Source: Anaerolineales bacterium
GTDB taxonomy: Bacteria > Chloroflexota > Anaerolineae > Anaerolineales > UBA11579
Assembly (NCBI GenBank): GCA_019637755.1
Contig: JAHBVC010000001.1
Coordinates: 1,389,181-1,453,180 of the forward strand
Reading direction: 5' to 3'
Length of the DNA stretch: 64,000 nucleotides
Shown here: in pieces, positions 8,624 through 19,121 of the stretch
Layout of the letters: each line of letters opens with the position of its first letter
How positions within the stretch are numbered: the stretch's first letter is position 1
Translations under genes and position numbers: made by a program
The notes under the pieces: generated by a model
What the model was told of the DNA's origin: nothing
The model's database searches: none
Seen by the model: the letters and a program-made list of their open reading frames with translations, nothing else

Positions 8624-9591
8624 TGGCTACCTATTTAGTGAGCGGCGCGGCGGGCTTCATCGCCGCGCGGGTGAGCGCACTCCTGCTGCAGGATGGGCAT
8701 CACGTCGTAGGCGTGGATGACCTCAACGATTCCTATGATGTGCGCATGAAGCAGCATCGCCTGGACGCGTTGCAAACACACAGCCAGTTTGAATTCCATC
8801 ATATGGATATTGCCGAGCGGGACAAGGTGGCCGCCCTGGGCCGCCCCTATGATGCGGTGATCAATCTGGCGGCGCGTGCCGGCGTGCGTGATAGCGTGCG
8901 TGACCCGTGGGTTTATATCGCCGCTAACATGGTGGGCACCACCAACTTGCTGGAGTTGTGCAAGACGCACGGCGTGCCCAAGTTCATCCTGGCGTCCACC
9001 TCAAGCATTTATGGCAATGATGCTCCGCTGCCCACACCCGAAACGGCGGAGAGCAGCCGCCCGCTGCAGCCGTATGCGGCCAGCAAAAAGGGCGCCGAGG
9101 CGATGTGCCACGCCTATCACTATCTGCACGGGATCGATGTCTCGGTCGTGCGCTACTTCACCGTCTACGGCCCGGCGGGCCGCCCGAATATGTCCATGTT
9201 CCGCTTTATGCAGTGGATCAATGAAGGCCAGCCTGTACTCGTGAACGGCGATGGCGAGCAAATGCGCGGCTTCACCTATTTAGATGATATTGCGCGCGGT
9301 ACGATCCTGGCATTGAAGCCGCTGGGCTACGAGATCATCAACCTGGGCGGGCACGAGACCATCTCGATCAACCAGTTGATCACGATGATCGAAACTGCGT
9401 TGGATAAGAAGGCCACGATTGAGCACCGCCCCTTCGATAAGGCCGACATGATGGCCAATTGGGCAGATGTCAGCAAGGCTGGCCAGCTACTGGGCTGGGA
9501 GCCGGCGGTGGGCCTGCAGGAGGGCATTGCCCGCATGGTGGCCTGGTACCGCCAGGAGCATGCCTGGGCCAGCCAGATCAACACGGACTGA
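8623..9591 (+). CDS. NAD-dependent epimerase/dehydratase (UDP-uronate 4-epimerase-like)
   Basis: 322 residues of an extended SDR. GAAGFIAARV is the NAD+ site, STSSIYG holds the catalytic Ser/Thr and YAASK the Tyr-Lys pair. RYFTVYGPAGRPNMSMFRF and GDGEQMRGFTYLDD are the pattern of UDP-glucuronate/UDP-sugar 4-epimerases. Acting after the upstream dehydrogenase, it would invert C4 of the UDP-uronic acid; that pairing is inferred from position. The GTG start overlaps the previous stop by one base, so the two are tightly coupled. Confidence 0.88.
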   Translation: MATYLVSGAAGFIAARVSALLLQDGHHVVGVDDLNDSYDVRMKQHRLDALQTHSQFEFHHMDIAERDKVAALGRPYDAVINLAARAGVRDSVRDPWVYIAANMVGTTNLLELCKTHGVPKFILASTSSIYGNDAPLPTPETAESSRPLQPYAASKKGAEAMCHAYHYLHGIDVSVVRYFTVYGPAGRPNMSMFRFMQWINEGQPVLVNGDGEQMRGFTYLDDIARGTILALKPLGYEIINLGGHETISINQLITMIETALDKKATIEHRPFDKADMMANWADVSKAGQLLGWEPAVGLQEGIARMVAWYRQEHAWASQINTD

Positions 9592-9592
9592 T

Positions 9593-10951
9593 ATGTTTCG
9601 CCAGCCCTTCGCAGCCCTCAACAAAATTTACCTGCGCATCTTCGATTCGGAGTTCATGCGCCGCATTTTGCGCAACTCCAGCTACTTGGTCAGCGCCACG
9701 GTGGTGACGGCCGGCATTGGCTTTGTGCAGAATGCCATCCAATTTCGTGTGTTGGGTGTGGCCGGGATAGGTTTGTTGGCCGCCATAGTGGCGTTCGCTA
9801 ACGTCATCAATCGCTTCACCGCCTTTCGCATCGATGAGCTGGTGATCAAGTATGTGCGCCTGTATGTGGAGCGCAAGGAGCCCTTGAAAGCCGCGGCCGT
9901 CTATAAACTGGCCGCCCTGTTGGAAGCGGGCGGCTCGCTGCTGGCGTTTGTGTTGATCTATGTGCTGGCGCCGCTCGGTGTGCAATTCTTTTCTGATGTG
10001 AGTGGCGTGGAAGCGCTGTTCGTGCTTTATGGCACGCTGGTGCTGATCAACCTCTCGTACGATAGCTCGGATGGCATTCTGCAAGTCTTCAATCGCTTCG
10101 ATGCCAAATCGGTGATCGATGTGTGCCAGAGCTTGCTGCGCCTGGGCCTGACCGTGTGGGTCTTTTATACGGGCGGCGGGCTGATGCACATGATCCTGGC
10201 CGAATTGGCTGGGCGCCTGTTGCGCTCGCTGGCCGTGGTGATCCTGGCGCTGCGCACCGCTCGGCGCGAATGGGGCGCCGCCTGGTGGCGCACACCGATC
10301 AACGTGCTGCAGAGCGACCGGCGCAGCCTGCTGACCTTTGCGTTCAGCACCAACCTCAGCGCTACCGTCAGCCTGGTGGCCAAGGATAGCGAAGATCTAT
10401 GGGTGAATGCGTTTCTGGGCAATCTGAGCGGCGGGATTTACGCCGCGGCGCGCAGCCTGATCGGCTTATTGCAAATTCCCATCAGCCCCTTGCCATCCAC
10501 CACCTACCCGGAGCTTTCGCGGGCGGTGGCGCAAGACAATTGGCAGGCGGTGCGCGGTGTATTGCGGCGCGGTACGCTGCTGGCGGGGCTCTACTCGCTG
10601 CCGGTGGCCGTGCTGCTGATCGTCTTCGGCCGCCAAGTGATCTCGGCCTATCAAGGCCCTGATTTTCTCCCCGCCTATGTGCCTTTGGTCGTGCTCACCC
10701 TGGGCTATACCGTCGTGAATCTGTTTTACTGGAGCCGTGCGGCGTTATTGGCCTTCAACCGCCCGGTCTACCCCACCCTGGTCAATTTTGCTGGCATGCT
10801 GCTCAAGATCGCCGGGGTGTTTGCTTTCGCCAAGTATGGTGCGGTGGGTTTCGCCGCCCTGCTATCCGGCTATTACATTTTTACTGTGGGCTTATCAGTG
10901 TTGCGCATCGAGCAGGATTTGCGCCGCAATCTAGCACGGGTGGCAGCCTAG
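9593..10951 (+). CDS. Polysaccharide/oligosaccharide flippase (Wzx/MATE-like)
   Basis: 452 residues from the ATG at 9593, 1 nt after the epimerase stop; the frame is open further upstream but only as overlap with the epimerase. It has about 12-14 hydrophobic segments with the two-fold arrangement of MOP-superfamily exporters (PST/Wzx). Such proteins move undecaprenyl-pyrophosphate-linked oligosaccharide units to the outer leaflet. The C-terminal half (GPDFLPAYVPLVVLTLGY, then a run of TM segments) is typical. Neighbouring sugar-nucleotide and glycosyltransferase genes fit this role. Confidence 0.85.
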   Translation: MFRQPFAALNKIYLRIFDSEFMRRILRNSSYLVSATVVTAGIGFVQNAIQFRVLGVAGIGLLAAIVAFANVINRFTAFRIDELVIKYVRLYVERKEPLKAAAVYKLAALLEAGGSLLAFVLIYVLAPLGVQFFSDVSGVEALFVLYGTLVLINLSYDSSDGILQVFNRFDAKSVIDVCQSLLRLGLTVWVFYTGGGLMHMILAELAGRLLRSLAVVILALRTARREWGAAWWRTPINVLQSDRRSLLTFAFSTNLSATVSLVAKDSEDLWVNAFLGNLSGGIYAAARSLIGLLQIPISPLPSTTYPELSRAVAQDNWQAVRGVLRRGTLLAGLYSLPVAVLLIVFGRQVISAYQGPDFLPAYVPLVVLTLGYTVVNLFYWSRAALLAFNRPVYPTLVNFAGMLLKIAGVFAFAKYGAVGFAALLSGYYIFTVGLSVLRIEQDLRRNLARVAA

Positions 10952-12073
10952 ATGCGCATTGCTCTGGTGGAACCGGGCCGCCTGCCGGCGCAAACCGCCA
11001 ACAGCATTCAACGCATGAAGATGGCCCAGGCGCTCAGCGCCATCGGCCACACGGTGCGCGTCTTTGCCCCTGGGCGCGATCCCGGCCTGAGTTGGGATAG
11101 CTTCGCACAGCATTACGGCCTGCAGCAGCGCTTTGAGTTGGAATGGGTGCCGAGCCTGCCGGCACTGCGCCGCTATGACTTTGCCGTCAGCGTGGTGCGG
11201 CGCGCGCGTGCCTGGGGCGCCGATCTGCTCTATTCGCGCTCGCCGCAAGCCGCCACCTGGGCCGCGCTGCGTGGCCTGCCCAGTATCTTTGAATTGCACG
11301 ACATCCCGATGGGGTCTATGGGGCCATGGTTGCTGCGCCGCTTTTTGGCGGCGCCAGGCGCTCGCCGCCTGGTAGCCAATACGCAGTTTTTAGCCGATAC
11401 GCTGGCTGCCCACTACCCTTTGCCGCAGCATGCGGGTTTCTTGCTGATGGCGCCCAATGGCGTTGACCTGGAGCGCTATGCCAACTTACCCGCGCCGGCG
11501 GCTGCCCGCCAGCAACTAGGGCTGGGTGAGCAGTTCACCGTGGGCTACACCGGCCATCTGTACCCAGGCCGTGGCCTGGAAACGATTCTGGCGCTGGCCG
11601 GCCAATTGCCGCAGATGTGTTTTCTGCTGGTGGGCGGCAAACCGGCGGATGTGGCCGCGGCGCGCCAACGCGCCGCCGGCCTGGCCAATGTGACGATCAC
11701 TGGCTTCGTTGCCAATGCTGAGCTGCCACGCTACCAGGCCGCCGCCGATGTGCTCATCATGCCGTATGGCCAGCAGGTCGCCGGCTCCTCGGGGGGCGAT
11801 ATTGCCCCTTACTTGAACCCAATGAAAATGTTTGAGTATCTGGCGTGCGCCCGCCCGATCGTAACCAGCGATCTACCCATATTGCGTGAGATCCTGGACG
11901 AGCGTTGCGCGGTGATCCTGCCCAGCGAGGATACTCAGGCCTGGGCCGTAGCGTTGCGCCAGCTGGCCGCGGATGAGCCACGCCGCCAGGCACTGGCCGC
12001 CGCGGCGCGCCAACTGGCCGAGCAGAATACCTGGCAGCGCCGCGCCCAGCGTATCGTTGCTGGCCTACGTTAG
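10952..12073 (+). CDS. Glycosyltransferase family 4 protein
   Basis: 373 residues, GT-B fold. N-terminal acceptor domain (MRIALVEPGRLP...), then the GT4 C-terminal domain: PNGVDLERY, TVGYTGHLYPGRGLE, ADVLIMPYG and MKMFEYLACARPIVTSDLP, in which the EX7E-type acidic region (FEYLA) contacts the nucleotide sugar. It would be a retaining cytoplasmic enzyme adding one sugar to a lipid-linked intermediate. It begins right after the flippase stop with no gap. Donor and acceptor are unknown; a mannose- or fucose-type donor is possible given the adjacent gmd. Confidence 0.87.
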   Translation: MRIALVEPGRLPAQTANSIQRMKMAQALSAIGHTVRVFAPGRDPGLSWDSFAQHYGLQQRFELEWVPSLPALRRYDFAVSVVRRARAWGADLLYSRSPQAATWAALRGLPSIFELHDIPMGSMGPWLLRRFLAAPGARRLVANTQFLADTLAAHYPLPQHAGFLLMAPNGVDLERYANLPAPAAARQQLGLGEQFTVGYTGHLYPGRGLETILALAGQLPQMCFLLVGGKPADVAAARQRAAGLANVTITGFVANAELPRYQAAADVLIMPYGQQVAGSSGGDIAPYLNPMKMFEYLACARPIVTSDLPILREILDERCAVILPSEDTQAWAVALRQLAADEPRRQALAAAARQLAEQNTWQRRAQRIVAGLR

Positions 12074-12078
12074 AATAA

Positions 12079-13077
<999 letters not shown>

Positions 13078-13137
13078 TGCCGTCAAGCGCCGCAGAGTGC
13101 GGCGGTAAAATCAAGATGATGTCCTCGCTCCGGTGGT

Positions 13138-15198
13138 ATGTACTGGTTTCGTGAAGGTAGCAGCCTGGCGCTGCTACCTTGGCTGGCTGCCTTTAGCTTG
13201 GCCTGGTTGGGTGGCTGGCTGCTCGCCAGGCATAGCTTCAATCTCAATAAGAATGAACGCGTGATCGTGGGGCTGGGCCTGGGAATTGTGCTCAGCGCCT
13301 GGCTCACCAATCTGTTCGGCCGCGCCCTGCCGGCCACGGCCGCCTTTTGGGCCGCGGCGGCCGGCGTGCTGCTGCTGGGTGCGCTGGCCGCCTGGCGTAG
13401 CACGCAGCGGCCGCTGCTCGCGCGGGGTGACCTCGAAATATGGCCCTGGTTGCTGGCGGGGTTGGGCCTGATCGGCTTGTTCCTTTTATGGAGCAAGGGG
13501 CTGGCGCTGTTTGATGAGCACAAAAATCTTTCGCTGATCTCGGTGATCGGCAATGGCGATATTCCGCCGCGTTACTCCGCCTATCCGGATACCTATCTCG
13601 CCTATCACTATGGCTTTCATTTATTTGCCGCCGGGCTGATGCGCCTGGGCGGTATGTTGCCGTGGAGCGCCTTTGACGCCGCCAAATCCATCGCCTGGGG
13701 TGTGAGCTTGCTGCTGGCCGCGGTGCTCGGGCGGCGCATTACCGGCAAGGCCTGGGGCGGCTGGGCGACTGCGGCGGTACTGGCGCTGGTGAGCGGCACG
13801 CGCTATCTATTGTTGTTATTGCCGCCGGGTATTTTGCTGCGCGCAGATAGCTTGATTCAATTGCAGGGCACCAGTTCGCTGATCGGGCTGCCCTTTTCGC
13901 AAGCGCTGACGGCAGGCTGGCCGGTGGATGGCGGGCCGCCGATGGCCTACCCGTTCGCATTCCTGAATGGAATCTTGCAGCCGTTTGTGATGGCACATCA
14001 GGGGCCCAACACGTTTTCGGTGCTCATTCTGCTACTGCTCTGGCTGCTATTCCCGCGCCGTAATGGGCGCTTGGGGCTGGGCGTCCTGGCGATGCTTCTG
14101 GCTATGTGGGCGCTGGTGTGGGAGAGCAGCTATGCCTTGTTTGTTTTAGGGCTGGGTGCGTTTGCACTGATCTACTACGCCATCAAGCGTTCGCTGGAGC
14201 TGCCGCAGCTGCCGGCTGCGCTGATCGCTTTGGCGCTCTCGCTACCGCTGGTACTCCTCCAAGGGGGCACCTTTACGGAGCTTTTGCCCAGCACAGCGGC
14301 GCCGGCCACCGGGCTGGCAAGCATGGGCAGTGCCTTAGCAGGCTGGCTGGTGCCGCCCGCTGCAGAACTTGCCCGGCCGGCAGCCGGCTTTCTGGGTTTC
14401 TCGTTGCGCTGGCCGCTGGCAATCGTCTCTTCGCATCTGGGTGCGCTGCGCCTGAGCTCACCGGTGGAGCTGTTGGTGGCCTTGTTCGAGCTAGGCCCGG
14501 TGGTTTTGTTTGCGCCGCTGCTGACGCGCTGGGCTTGGCGCCGCAGCCAGGCGGGCGAATGGATCTTTGGCGTCTTGGCCGCCAGCGCCTGGCTGGGTTT
14601 GCTGCTGCCGGTACTGTTTGAATACCAGGCCGATCGTGACATCTCACGCCTCACCAGCCAAGCCATGCTGATCTGGTCGCTTCTGCTTTTGTTCGCGGTG
14701 CTGGACCGCACGGCGCGCTGGCGCAGGCCGGTGCGTTCCATCGCCGCGGCCAGCCTGGTGCTGGCCTGTCTGAGCGGCGTCTTTGTGGCCGGCATTCAGC
14801 TCACTGCAGCATCCACCACCCAACTCGGCGACGGGTTTGATAAGCTTGATGCCCAAGTGGCCCGCCAACTCTGGGGCACCTTCCCGCGCGAGGCACGCGT
14901 ATTTGGCCCGCTGGGCGCCACCAGCATCCTCACCGGTCACCTCACCGGCCAACTGCTGGACGATGCGCCTGAGGGCTCGGTCTGGTCTATCTTGGAGCAA
15001 GAACCGAGCGTAGAGAATTTACAACGTTGGTATTACGATTACATCTATATCGATAATCGTTGGTGGCAGAAGCTTCCCGCGGCGCCGTTTACGTTGGCTG
15101 AAATGGGGCTGGAAGCCAGTTGTGTGCAAACGGTGGCAGAAGTTTGGGATAATTCACATACTAACTTCCGCCGTTTGTTGGATATTACGAAGTGTTGA
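13138..15198 (+). CDS. Large polytopic membrane protein, GT-C-like
   Basis: 686 residues with at least 14 hydrophobic segments and no match I can name. An early loop carries acidic and aromatic residues (LFDEHKNLSLISVIGNGDIP, then YPDTYLAYHYGFH), the place where GT-C glycosyltransferases and oligosaccharide polymerases keep catalytic acids. The C-terminal 130 residues are soluble-like (LEQEPSVENLQRWYYDYIYI). The in-frame TGA at 13117 fixes the ATG at 13138 as the start. By context it may be the polymerase or a lipid-sugar-using glycosyltransferase of the cluster; function unproven. It overlaps the next gene by 7 nt. Confidence 0.7.
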   Translation: MYWFREGSSLALLPWLAAFSLAWLGGWLLARHSFNLNKNERVIVGLGLGIVLSAWLTNLFGRALPATAAFWAAAAGVLLLGALAAWRSTQRPLLARGDLEIWPWLLAGLGLIGLFLLWSKGLALFDEHKNLSLISVIGNGDIPPRYSAYPDTYLAYHYGFHLFAAGLMRLGGMLPWSAFDAAKSIAWGVSLLLAAVLGRRITGKAWGGWATAAVLALVSGTRYLLLLLPPGILLRADSLIQLQGTSSLIGLPFSQALTAGWPVDGGPPMAYPFAFLNGILQPFVMAHQGPNTFSVLILLLLWLLFPRRNGRLGLGVLAMLLAMWALVWESSYALFVLGLGAFALIYYAIKRSLELPQLPAALIALALSLPLVLLQGGTFTELLPSTAAPATGLASMGSALAGWLVPPAAELARPAAGFLGFSLRWPLAIVSSHLGALRLSSPVELLVALFELGPVVLFAPLLTRWAWRRSQAGEWIFGVLAASAWLGLLLPVLFEYQADRDISRLTSQAMLIWSLLLLFAVLDRTARWRRPVRSIAAASLVLACLSGVFVAGIQLTAASTTQLGDGFDKLDAQVARQLWGTFPREARVFGPLGATSILTGHLTGQLLDDAPEGSVWSILEQEPSVENLQRWYYDYIYIDNRWWQKLPAAPFTLAEMGLEASCVQTVAEVWDNSHTNFRRLLDITKC

Positions 15199-16205
15199 AA
15201 AAGATGCCACCTACTAAAAAGAAATCCTCTATTTCAAAAGCCAGCCCTGTGTGGGTCTCTGTGGTTGTGCCGGTGTACAACGAAGTAAAAAACGTACCCC
15301 TGCTACACCAGAAGATCAAAGCCGCCATGCAAGCTGCCAAGTACCGCTGGGAATTGGTGCTGGTGGATGATGGTAGCTCGGATGGTAGCTTGCAAGCCAT
15401 GGAAGTGCTGGCGGCGCGTGATCAAAAGCACACCCGCGTGGTGGCCCTGCGGCGCAATTTTGGCCAAACCGCGGCCATCTCGGCTGGTATTGATTTTTCT
15501 TGTGGCGAGATCATCGTCTTGATGGATGGTGACTTGCAAAATGACCCCGACGACATTCCCAAGCTGCTGGCCGAGATCGAAAAGGGCTTTGACGTGGTGA
15601 GCGGTTGGCGCAAGTACCGCAAAGACAATTTCATCACGCGCACTTTTCCTTCGATGGTGGCTAACGCGCTGATCTCGAAAGTGACCGGGGTGAAGTTGCA
15701 TGATTACGGGTGCACGCTCAAAGCGTACCGCCGTGAAGTGCTGACCGGCTTCCGCTTATATGGCGAGATGCACCGTTTTATTCCCGCCTATGCCGGTTAT
15801 GTAGGCGCCACGATCACGGAGGTGCCGGTACAGCACCATCCACGCAAATACGGCTCCAGCAAGTATGGCTTGGAGCGCACGGTCAAAGTGGTGCTGGATC
15901 TGTTCACCGTGAAATTCTTGAGCGGCTATGTAAACAAGCCGATCTATCTGTTTGGCGGGGTGGGCCTCGGGTTAAGTGGCATCGGCTTCCTGGGCCTGCT
16001 GTTTCTGTTTGTGCGCAAGCTGCTCTATAGCACGGGTGTGGTGGATTCGCCGATCTTTATTCTTAGCGCGTTGCTATTTGCGATTGGGATCCAATCGGTG
16101 CTGCTGGGCTTGATCGCCGAAATGATGGTGCGCACCTATCACGAGTCGCAATCCAAGCCGATTTACCGCGTACGCTACGTAATCAATGAGCTCCCGGAGC
16201 GCTAA
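15192..16205 (+). CDS. Glycosyltransferase family 2, polyprenyl-phosphate sugar transferase type (GtrB/DPMS-like)
   Basis: 337 residues. GT-A domain with VSVVVPVYNEVKNVPLL, LVDDGSSDGS and DGDLQNDPDDIP (DxD-type metal site), followed by DYGCTLKAYRR and two C-terminal membrane segments (about residues 250-315). This layout is that of GtrB/ArnC/dolichol-phosphate-mannose-synthase enzymes that load a sugar on undecaprenyl phosphate. Such lipid-linked sugars are the donors for GT-C enzymes, which fits the two large membrane proteins on either side. Start: GTG at 15192 inside the previous gene; TTG 15195 or ATG 15204 are alternatives. Confidence 0.88.
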   Translation: MLKKMPPTKKKSSISKASPVWVSVVVPVYNEVKNVPLLHQKIKAAMQAAKYRWELVLVDDGSSDGSLQAMEVLAARDQKHTRVVALRRNFGQTAAISAGIDFSCGEIIVLMDGDLQNDPDDIPKLLAEIEKGFDVVSGWRKYRKDNFITRTFPSMVANALISKVTGVKLHDYGCTLKAYRREVLTGFRLYGEMHRFIPAYAGYVGATITEVPVQHHPRKYGSSKYGLERTVKVVLDLFTVKFLSGYVNKPIYLFGGVGLGLSGIGFLGLLFLFVRKLLYSTGVVDSPIFILSALLFAIGIQSVLLGLIAEMMVRTYHESQSKPIYRVRYVINELPER

Positions 16206-17139
16206 GCCTCATCCACCGCTGGCGCGCCTGAGTTGGTGGCGCGTACTCTCCACCGCGGCGGCATTGTTGTTGATGGTGTATCTGCTGCGCCAGCATTGGG
16301 CAGAGATCACCGAGGCGATCACGCGCATCCAGCCAGCACGCTTTGCTTTGGCCCTGGGGCTGATGCTGGTTTCGCGCCTGGCGGTTTCGGGCCGCTGGCA
16401 TGTGCTGCTGCGCGGCGCGGGCATTCCGATCACCTGGCGCCAGAGCATACGCATCACCCTGGCGGGCTTGTTCGCCGGCAATTTTTTGCCCACCACGGTA
16501 GGCGGGGATGTGGCCCGGCTGGCGGGGGCGATCCAGCTTGGTTTTGATTCGGCGGTGGCGGCCGCCTCGTTGGTGGTAGACCGCCTGGTGGGGATGTTGG
16601 GCATGGCCTTGGCGATGCCGCTGGGGCTGCAAAAATTGCTCAGCGCGGGCGCCTGGCCGGCGGCGGGGCAGACCGGCTGGCTGGCGGCGCTAAGCTGGCC
16701 CGGCCGAATCGCCGGCTGGCTGCGCGCCGCGCGGCAGCGCGTGTGGGATGCGGTGCGCTTGTGGCTCACCCGGCCGCGCGCCCTGGCGGCCTCGTTGGGC
16801 TTCACCTTGCTGCACATGCTGTGCCTGTTCGCCGCCATGTACATCTTGCTGGCGGATCTGCACGATCCCCTTTCTTTTTGGACGATCGCCGGCTTGTGGA
16901 GCCTGGTCTATATCATCACGCTGGTGCCTTTCACCATCAATGCGCTGGGCCTACAAGAGATCAGTATCACTTTTGCCTTCAGCCAGCTTGGCGGCGTATC
17001 CGAGCCGCATAGCTTGATGTTCGCCGTGCTGGTGCGCTTGCTGTTCATGCTGGCTAGCCTGCCCGGGGCGCTATTTTTGGCGGACGTCTTGCCCAGCCTG
17101 GCAAAAGCCGAGCCGCTATCGAAAAAGATCGGCCAATGA
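16186..17139 (+). CDS. LPG-synthase-TM/UPF0104 family membrane protein
   Basis: 317 residues with about 8 hydrophobic segments. The segment LFAGNFLPTTVGGDVARLAG followed by AAASLVVDRLVGMLGMALAMPLGL is the hallmark of the lysylphosphatidylglycerol synthase transmembrane domain (UPF0104, AglD-like). In polysaccharide clusters members of this family are thought to move lipid-linked sugars; the exact function is not established. It overlaps the GT2 gene by 20 nt and the next gene by 4 nt (ATGA), so all three are translationally coupled, supporting a joint role in lipid-linked sugar supply. Confidence 0.83.
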   Translation: MSSRSAKPHPPLARLSWWRVLSTAAALLLMVYLLRQHWAEITEAITRIQPARFALALGLMLVSRLAVSGRWHVLLRGAGIPITWRQSIRITLAGLFAGNFLPTTVGGDVARLAGAIQLGFDSAVAAASLVVDRLVGMLGMALAMPLGLQKLLSAGAWPAAGQTGWLAALSWPGRIAGWLRAARQRVWDAVRLWLTRPRALAASLGFTLLHMLCLFAAMYILLADLHDPLSFWTIAGLWSLVYIITLVPFTINALGLQEISITFAFSQLGGVSEPHSLMFAVLVRLLFMLASLPGALFLADVLPSLAKAEPLSKKIGQ

Positions 17140-19121
17140 AGTCTGTGCGCTTTTCGTTTGCTTCGCTAGATGCCGTATTGGCGCTGAAACTCAGCTTGCC
17201 ACTTCTGGCGCTGCTGGTGTGGGGTGCCACGGTTCAGTTTGGCGCGCAGATCACCGCGCTGGAGCTGATCGTCACCTCGGCGCGTTTTCGCAGCGCATAC
17301 TGGGCTTTGCAGGGCCTGGCCTTGCTGTTGGCGGCGCTGAGTGTGTTCGCCTGGGCCGGCGGCGCCGGGCGGCTGCTGGTCGGCCTGCAGGCCGGCCAAG
17401 CGCGCCTGGTGCGGGTGCGGCCGCTGGCGTTAGGTATGTTCCTGGCCGCGGGCATAGCGCTGCCGCTGCTACTATTTGGTTTTTACGGCAACTTTTTGCT
17501 TAGCACCTATCCTCGGCTGCTGGCCTTTGTAGCCTTTTGGCTGCTTGGCACCAGTGGGCTGGCTGCCTGGCGCCTGGCGTCTTGGCGCTCGCAAGCGTTG
17601 CCGGCGGCATTGATCCTGGCGAGCGTGTACTGTGCCGCCACGTTTCTAAACCTGGTCAGTACCTATCCCTTTTCCTTGGAATGGTCTGAGGTCAGCCGTT
17701 TTTATCAGGCCTCGTTTTACTTTAGTGAGAAGGTATATGGCGTGAAGTTACCTTTACCGGTAACCCATCCCACGCGCTATTTATTGCAGTCGCTACCTTT
17801 TGTGCTGTCCAACTCGCCCCTGTGGTTGCATCGCTTATGGCAGGCCGTGTTGTGGATCGTGCTGCCTTTGCTCACTAGCGTGCTGCTGGTGCGGCGGCTT
17901 AAGCTCGGCCCCTGGCGTGGCGCGCTGATCTTGTGGTTCTTCCTTTATCTGATGCAGGGTGCGGTGTTCTACCACTTGCTGCCCTGCATCTTTATCGTGC
18001 TGTGGGGCTTTGATGCCCAGCGGCCCTGGCGCAGCCTGGCTTGGGTGGTGCTGGCTTCGGCGTGGGCTGGGTTGAGCCGCGTAAATTGGCTACCGGTGCC
18101 GGGTGCGCTGGCCGCCATGCTCTATGTGCTCGAGACGCCTTGGCCGCAGGCCAACCCCCCCTTCTGGCGGTACCTGCTCACTCCGTTGGCGCTGGGCGCG
18201 GCCGGCTTGCTCTCGGCGGCCGGCGCCTACGCGCTGTACATTGCCAACTCCGGCGTAGAGGATGCTAGCCAGTTCGGCTCAGCCTTCACCTCGGATCTGC
18301 TGTGGCAGCGCCTGTGGCCGAGCGAACAGTTCCCTCTGGGGGTCTTGCCAGGGATCGTGCTAGTCTCTGCTCCCTTGCTGTTGCTGCTGTGGCAGCGCAG
18401 CCGCCAGCCGCAACGCGCCCTGGGCTTTGGGCGCGCCAGCTTGATCTTGGTCATTCTGGCGGTGCTATTTGCAGGCGGCCTGGTGGTGAGCGTCAAGATT
18501 GGCGGCGGTACTAACTTGCACAATATGGATGCTTACATGGTGCTACTGGGCGTGCTGGCGGCCTACTTCCTGGCCGGGGCGTACGCGCCTCAAGCTGGCG
18601 AGATCCAACCGTTGCAGGTGCCTGCCGGGCTGACCCTGCTGGCGGCGGCTGTGCCGGTCGTGTTGGCGTTGTTATTCAACGGCGCGCCGCTCAACCTGCC
18701 GGCGCGCGCGCAGGCCGAAGCAGCCTTGAGCGAGATCCAACAATTGGTGGCCGAGCAGACCGCTCAAGGCCACGAGGTATTGTTCATTTCGCAGCGCCAA
18801 TTGGTTACCTTTCACATGGTGGATGCTCCGCTGGTGCACGAATATGAAAAACTCTTCTTGATGGAAATGGCCATCTCGAGCAATGACCCCTATCTGGCGC
18901 GTTTCCGCGATGGGTTGGAAGATCACCGCTTTGGATTGATCATCACCGATCCGTTGCATGACTATATCTATAGTGATGATCAAGACGATCTGGCGGCGGA
19001 GAACAATGCCTGGGTGCGCCAAGTGTCTGTGCCGGCGCTGTGTGCCTATGAGACGCTGAAGCGCTACCCCGAACTGGGCATCGAGATCCTGCAGCCGCGC
19101 ATTCCCAAATGTACTGACTGA
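17136..19121 (+). CDS. Large polytopic membrane protein, GT-C-like
   Basis: 661 residues, about 12-14 hydrophobic segments, then a soluble C-terminal part of about 130 residues. The region after the N-terminal helices holds YPFSLEWSEVSRFYQASFYF with acidic residues in a probable outer loop, as in GT39/GT83-like GT-C transferases that use polyprenyl-phosphate sugars. I cannot assign a named family. It is coupled to the preceding membrane protein by an ATGA overlap, and its stop overlaps the next GT4 start. By context it is probably a glycosyltransferase acting on the outer face of the membrane. Confidence 0.7.
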   Translation: MKSVRFSFASLDAVLALKLSLPLLALLVWGATVQFGAQITALELIVTSARFRSAYWALQGLALLLAALSVFAWAGGAGRLLVGLQAGQARLVRVRPLALGMFLAAGIALPLLLFGFYGNFLLSTYPRLLAFVAFWLLGTSGLAAWRLASWRSQALPAALILASVYCAATFLNLVSTYPFSLEWSEVSRFYQASFYFSEKVYGVKLPLPVTHPTRYLLQSLPFVLSNSPLWLHRLWQAVLWIVLPLLTSVLLVRRLKLGPWRGALILWFFLYLMQGAVFYHLLPCIFIVLWGFDAQRPWRSLAWVVLASAWAGLSRVNWLPVPGALAAMLYVLETPWPQANPPFWRYLLTPLALGAAGLLSAAGAYALYIANSGVEDASQFGSAFTSDLLWQRLWPSEQFPLGVLPGIVLVSAPLLLLLWQRSRQPQRALGFGRASLILVILAVLFAGGLVVSVKIGGGTNLHNMDAYMVLLGVLAAYFLAGAYAPQAGEIQPLQVPAGLTLLAAAVPVVLALLFNGAPLNLPARAQAEAALSEIQQLVAEQTAQGHEVLFISQRQLVTFHMVDAPLVHEYEKLFLMEMAISSNDPYLARFRDGLEDHRFGLIITDPLHDYIYSDDQDDLAAENNAWVRQVSVPALCAYETLKRYPELGIEILQPRIPKCTD